In this document: positions 5,304-5,628 of the stretch, piece after piece
How positions within the stretch are numbered: position 1 is the first letter of the stretch
Layout of the letters: each line of letters starts with the position of its first letter
Assembly: GCA_011052055.1 (NCBI GenBank)
Contig: DRJW01000161.1
Coordinates: forward strand, 1 to 5,628
Reading direction: 5' to 3'
DNA: 5,628 nt
Origin: Nitrospirota bacterium
Lineage (GTDB): Bacteria > Nitrospinota_A > UBA7883
Program-made: the position numbers and the translations under genes
Notes under the pieces: model-generated
The model's database searches: none
What the model saw: only the letters and a program-made list of their open reading frames with translations
What the model was told of the DNA's origin: nothing

Positions 5304-5368
5304 AACCAATCAGCATTGGTTACATGATTCGCCCATCTGTCTGTTAAAGGGCGCTCAGACATGCTGAT
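5304..5368 (-). promoter_or_regulatory. Structured 5' leader of exbB with alternative hairpins
   Basis: Three pairings can be drawn. AACCAAT and ATTGGTT (5304-5310 / 5315-5321) form a compact 7-bp hairpin 18-36 bp before the ATG. ATCAGCAT and ATGCTGAT (5309-5316 / 5361-5368) form an 8-bp long-range stem that excludes the first. Inside it CGCCC/GGGCG (5330-5334 / 5349-5353) and the interleaved GTCTG/CAGAC (5339-5343 / 5356-5360) could form a pseudoknot. This may be an operator or a translational leader. No known riboswitch is recognised. Confidence 0.35.
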
Positions 5369-5370
5369 GC

Positions 5371-5463
5371 AAAAAAGCCCCCGGCCAGCGTAAACGAAGA
5401 TGAAACATACGCGATAATGTCAATGAGAGATTGCCGCGCTCGCTGTTTCGGCGTGGCCGGGGC
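5371..5463 (-). terminator. Long-stem terminator after the right-edge gene
   Basis: On the minus strand CCCCGGCCA (5462-5454) pairs perfectly with TGGCCGGGG (5387-5379). It is followed at once by GC and six T residues (5376-5371). The stem can be extended inward through AAAC/GTTT. The loop is unusually long (66 nt), so efficiency is uncertain. It sits 24 bp beyond the stop codon of the partial gene and upstream of the exbB leader, as a transcript boundary should. Confidence 0.5.
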
Positions 5464-5486
5464 GCCTCGCGCGCAATGGCATTTCG

Positions 5487-5628
5487 TTACGATCCTGAAA
5501 ACGTATCCGGGTCGTTATCATCATCGTTTAAAAAGATTTTTATATAATCGATCTCCACGCTTGCGTTTTCTAAAACCCGAATGCCGACACCGCCGGTTTT
5601 ACTCATTGTCCCTATAGAATCAAGTGGA
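5487..5628 (-). CDS. C-terminal fragment, possible beta-sandwich (DUF1080/LamG-like) protein
   Basis: The reading frame is open from the right window edge to a TAA at 5487, giving 46 residues of a gene whose start is outside the window. The sequence contains GGVGIRVLENASVEIDYIKIFLND. A G-x-V-G-(I/L)-R-V strand followed by A-S-V-E-(F/I)-D-x-(I/V)-x-(I/V) is how many DUF1080/LamG-like glycan-binding or glycosidase domains end. The acidic tail (DDDNDPD) is Asp-rich. No gene symbol can be given. Codon choice and the run of 46 sense codons ending just before a terminator favour a real gene over chance. The overlapping plus-strand frame has no family resemblance. Confidence 0.5.
   Translation of the reverse strand, partial: PLDSIGTMSKTGGVGIRVLENASVEIDYIKIFLNDDDNDPDTFSGS

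Noticed and set aside
5400..5423. Perfect TTGACA -35 box on the minus strand upstream of exbB (5418-5423)
   Set aside because: The 16-18 bp spacings give no acceptable -10 (best is TCTTCG), and the box lies inside the loop of the likely terminator.
5417..5617. 66-aa open frame on the plus strand at the right edge
   Set aside because: Its composition is Arg/His-rich and unlike a folded protein; the minus strand has a better frame with beta-sandwich-like motifs and a terminator.

Overview
The window looks like chromosomal DNA from a Gram-negative bacterium. The evidence is an ExbB/ExbD-type inner-membrane motor, a gene for a secreted protein with a Sec signal peptide, and a folate-biosynthesis gene. 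The phylum cannot be settled from this sequence. The single-domain methionine synthase is of the archaeal/anaerobe 'core MetE' kind, which hints at an organism with corrinoid-based C1 metabolism.

Layout. (1) Positions 2-1154, plus strand: the 3' end of folP (dihydropteroate synthase), then an 85-nt gap, then a 306-aa core methionine synthase with all four zinc ligands. (2) Positions 1179-2857: a compact, AT-richer cassette bounded by two near-identical 27-bp inverted repeats with GGTGTCCCC cores. It lies in what would otherwise be a gap of about 40 bp between two convergent genes. Its three tightly packed minus-strand genes encode an 89-aa protein of unknown function, a DUF3800 (RNase H-like fold) protein, and a small protein resembling the phage Barnase-EndoU-ColicinE5/D-RelE (BECR) RNases. 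No transposase is present. Behind the nuclease gene, on the opposite strand, a sigma70-like promoter and a hairpin/T-tract terminator could define a short RNA antisense to the tail of the nuclease mRNA. (3) Positions 2872-5285, minus strand: an envelope operon of exbB-like, exbD-like, a 244-aa exported protein and a 146-aa single-pass membrane protein. No TonB/TolA-like partner is visible. (4) Positions 5371-5628: the last 46 codons of another minus-strand gene (possibly the end of a DUF1080/LamG-like beta-sandwich) and its likely long-stem terminator. The exbB leader (5304-5368) can form mutually exclusive hairpins.

How the parts work together. folP and the methionine synthase are linked by folate/C1 metabolism. 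The ExbB/ExbD pair would use the proton gradient to drive an unidentified envelope process involving the two unknown companions. The inverted-repeat cassette is unrelated to either neighbour. It is the best candidate here for an undescribed system: a non-autonomous mobile unit carrying a putative two-nuclease toxin or defence module, possibly with an RNA regulator.
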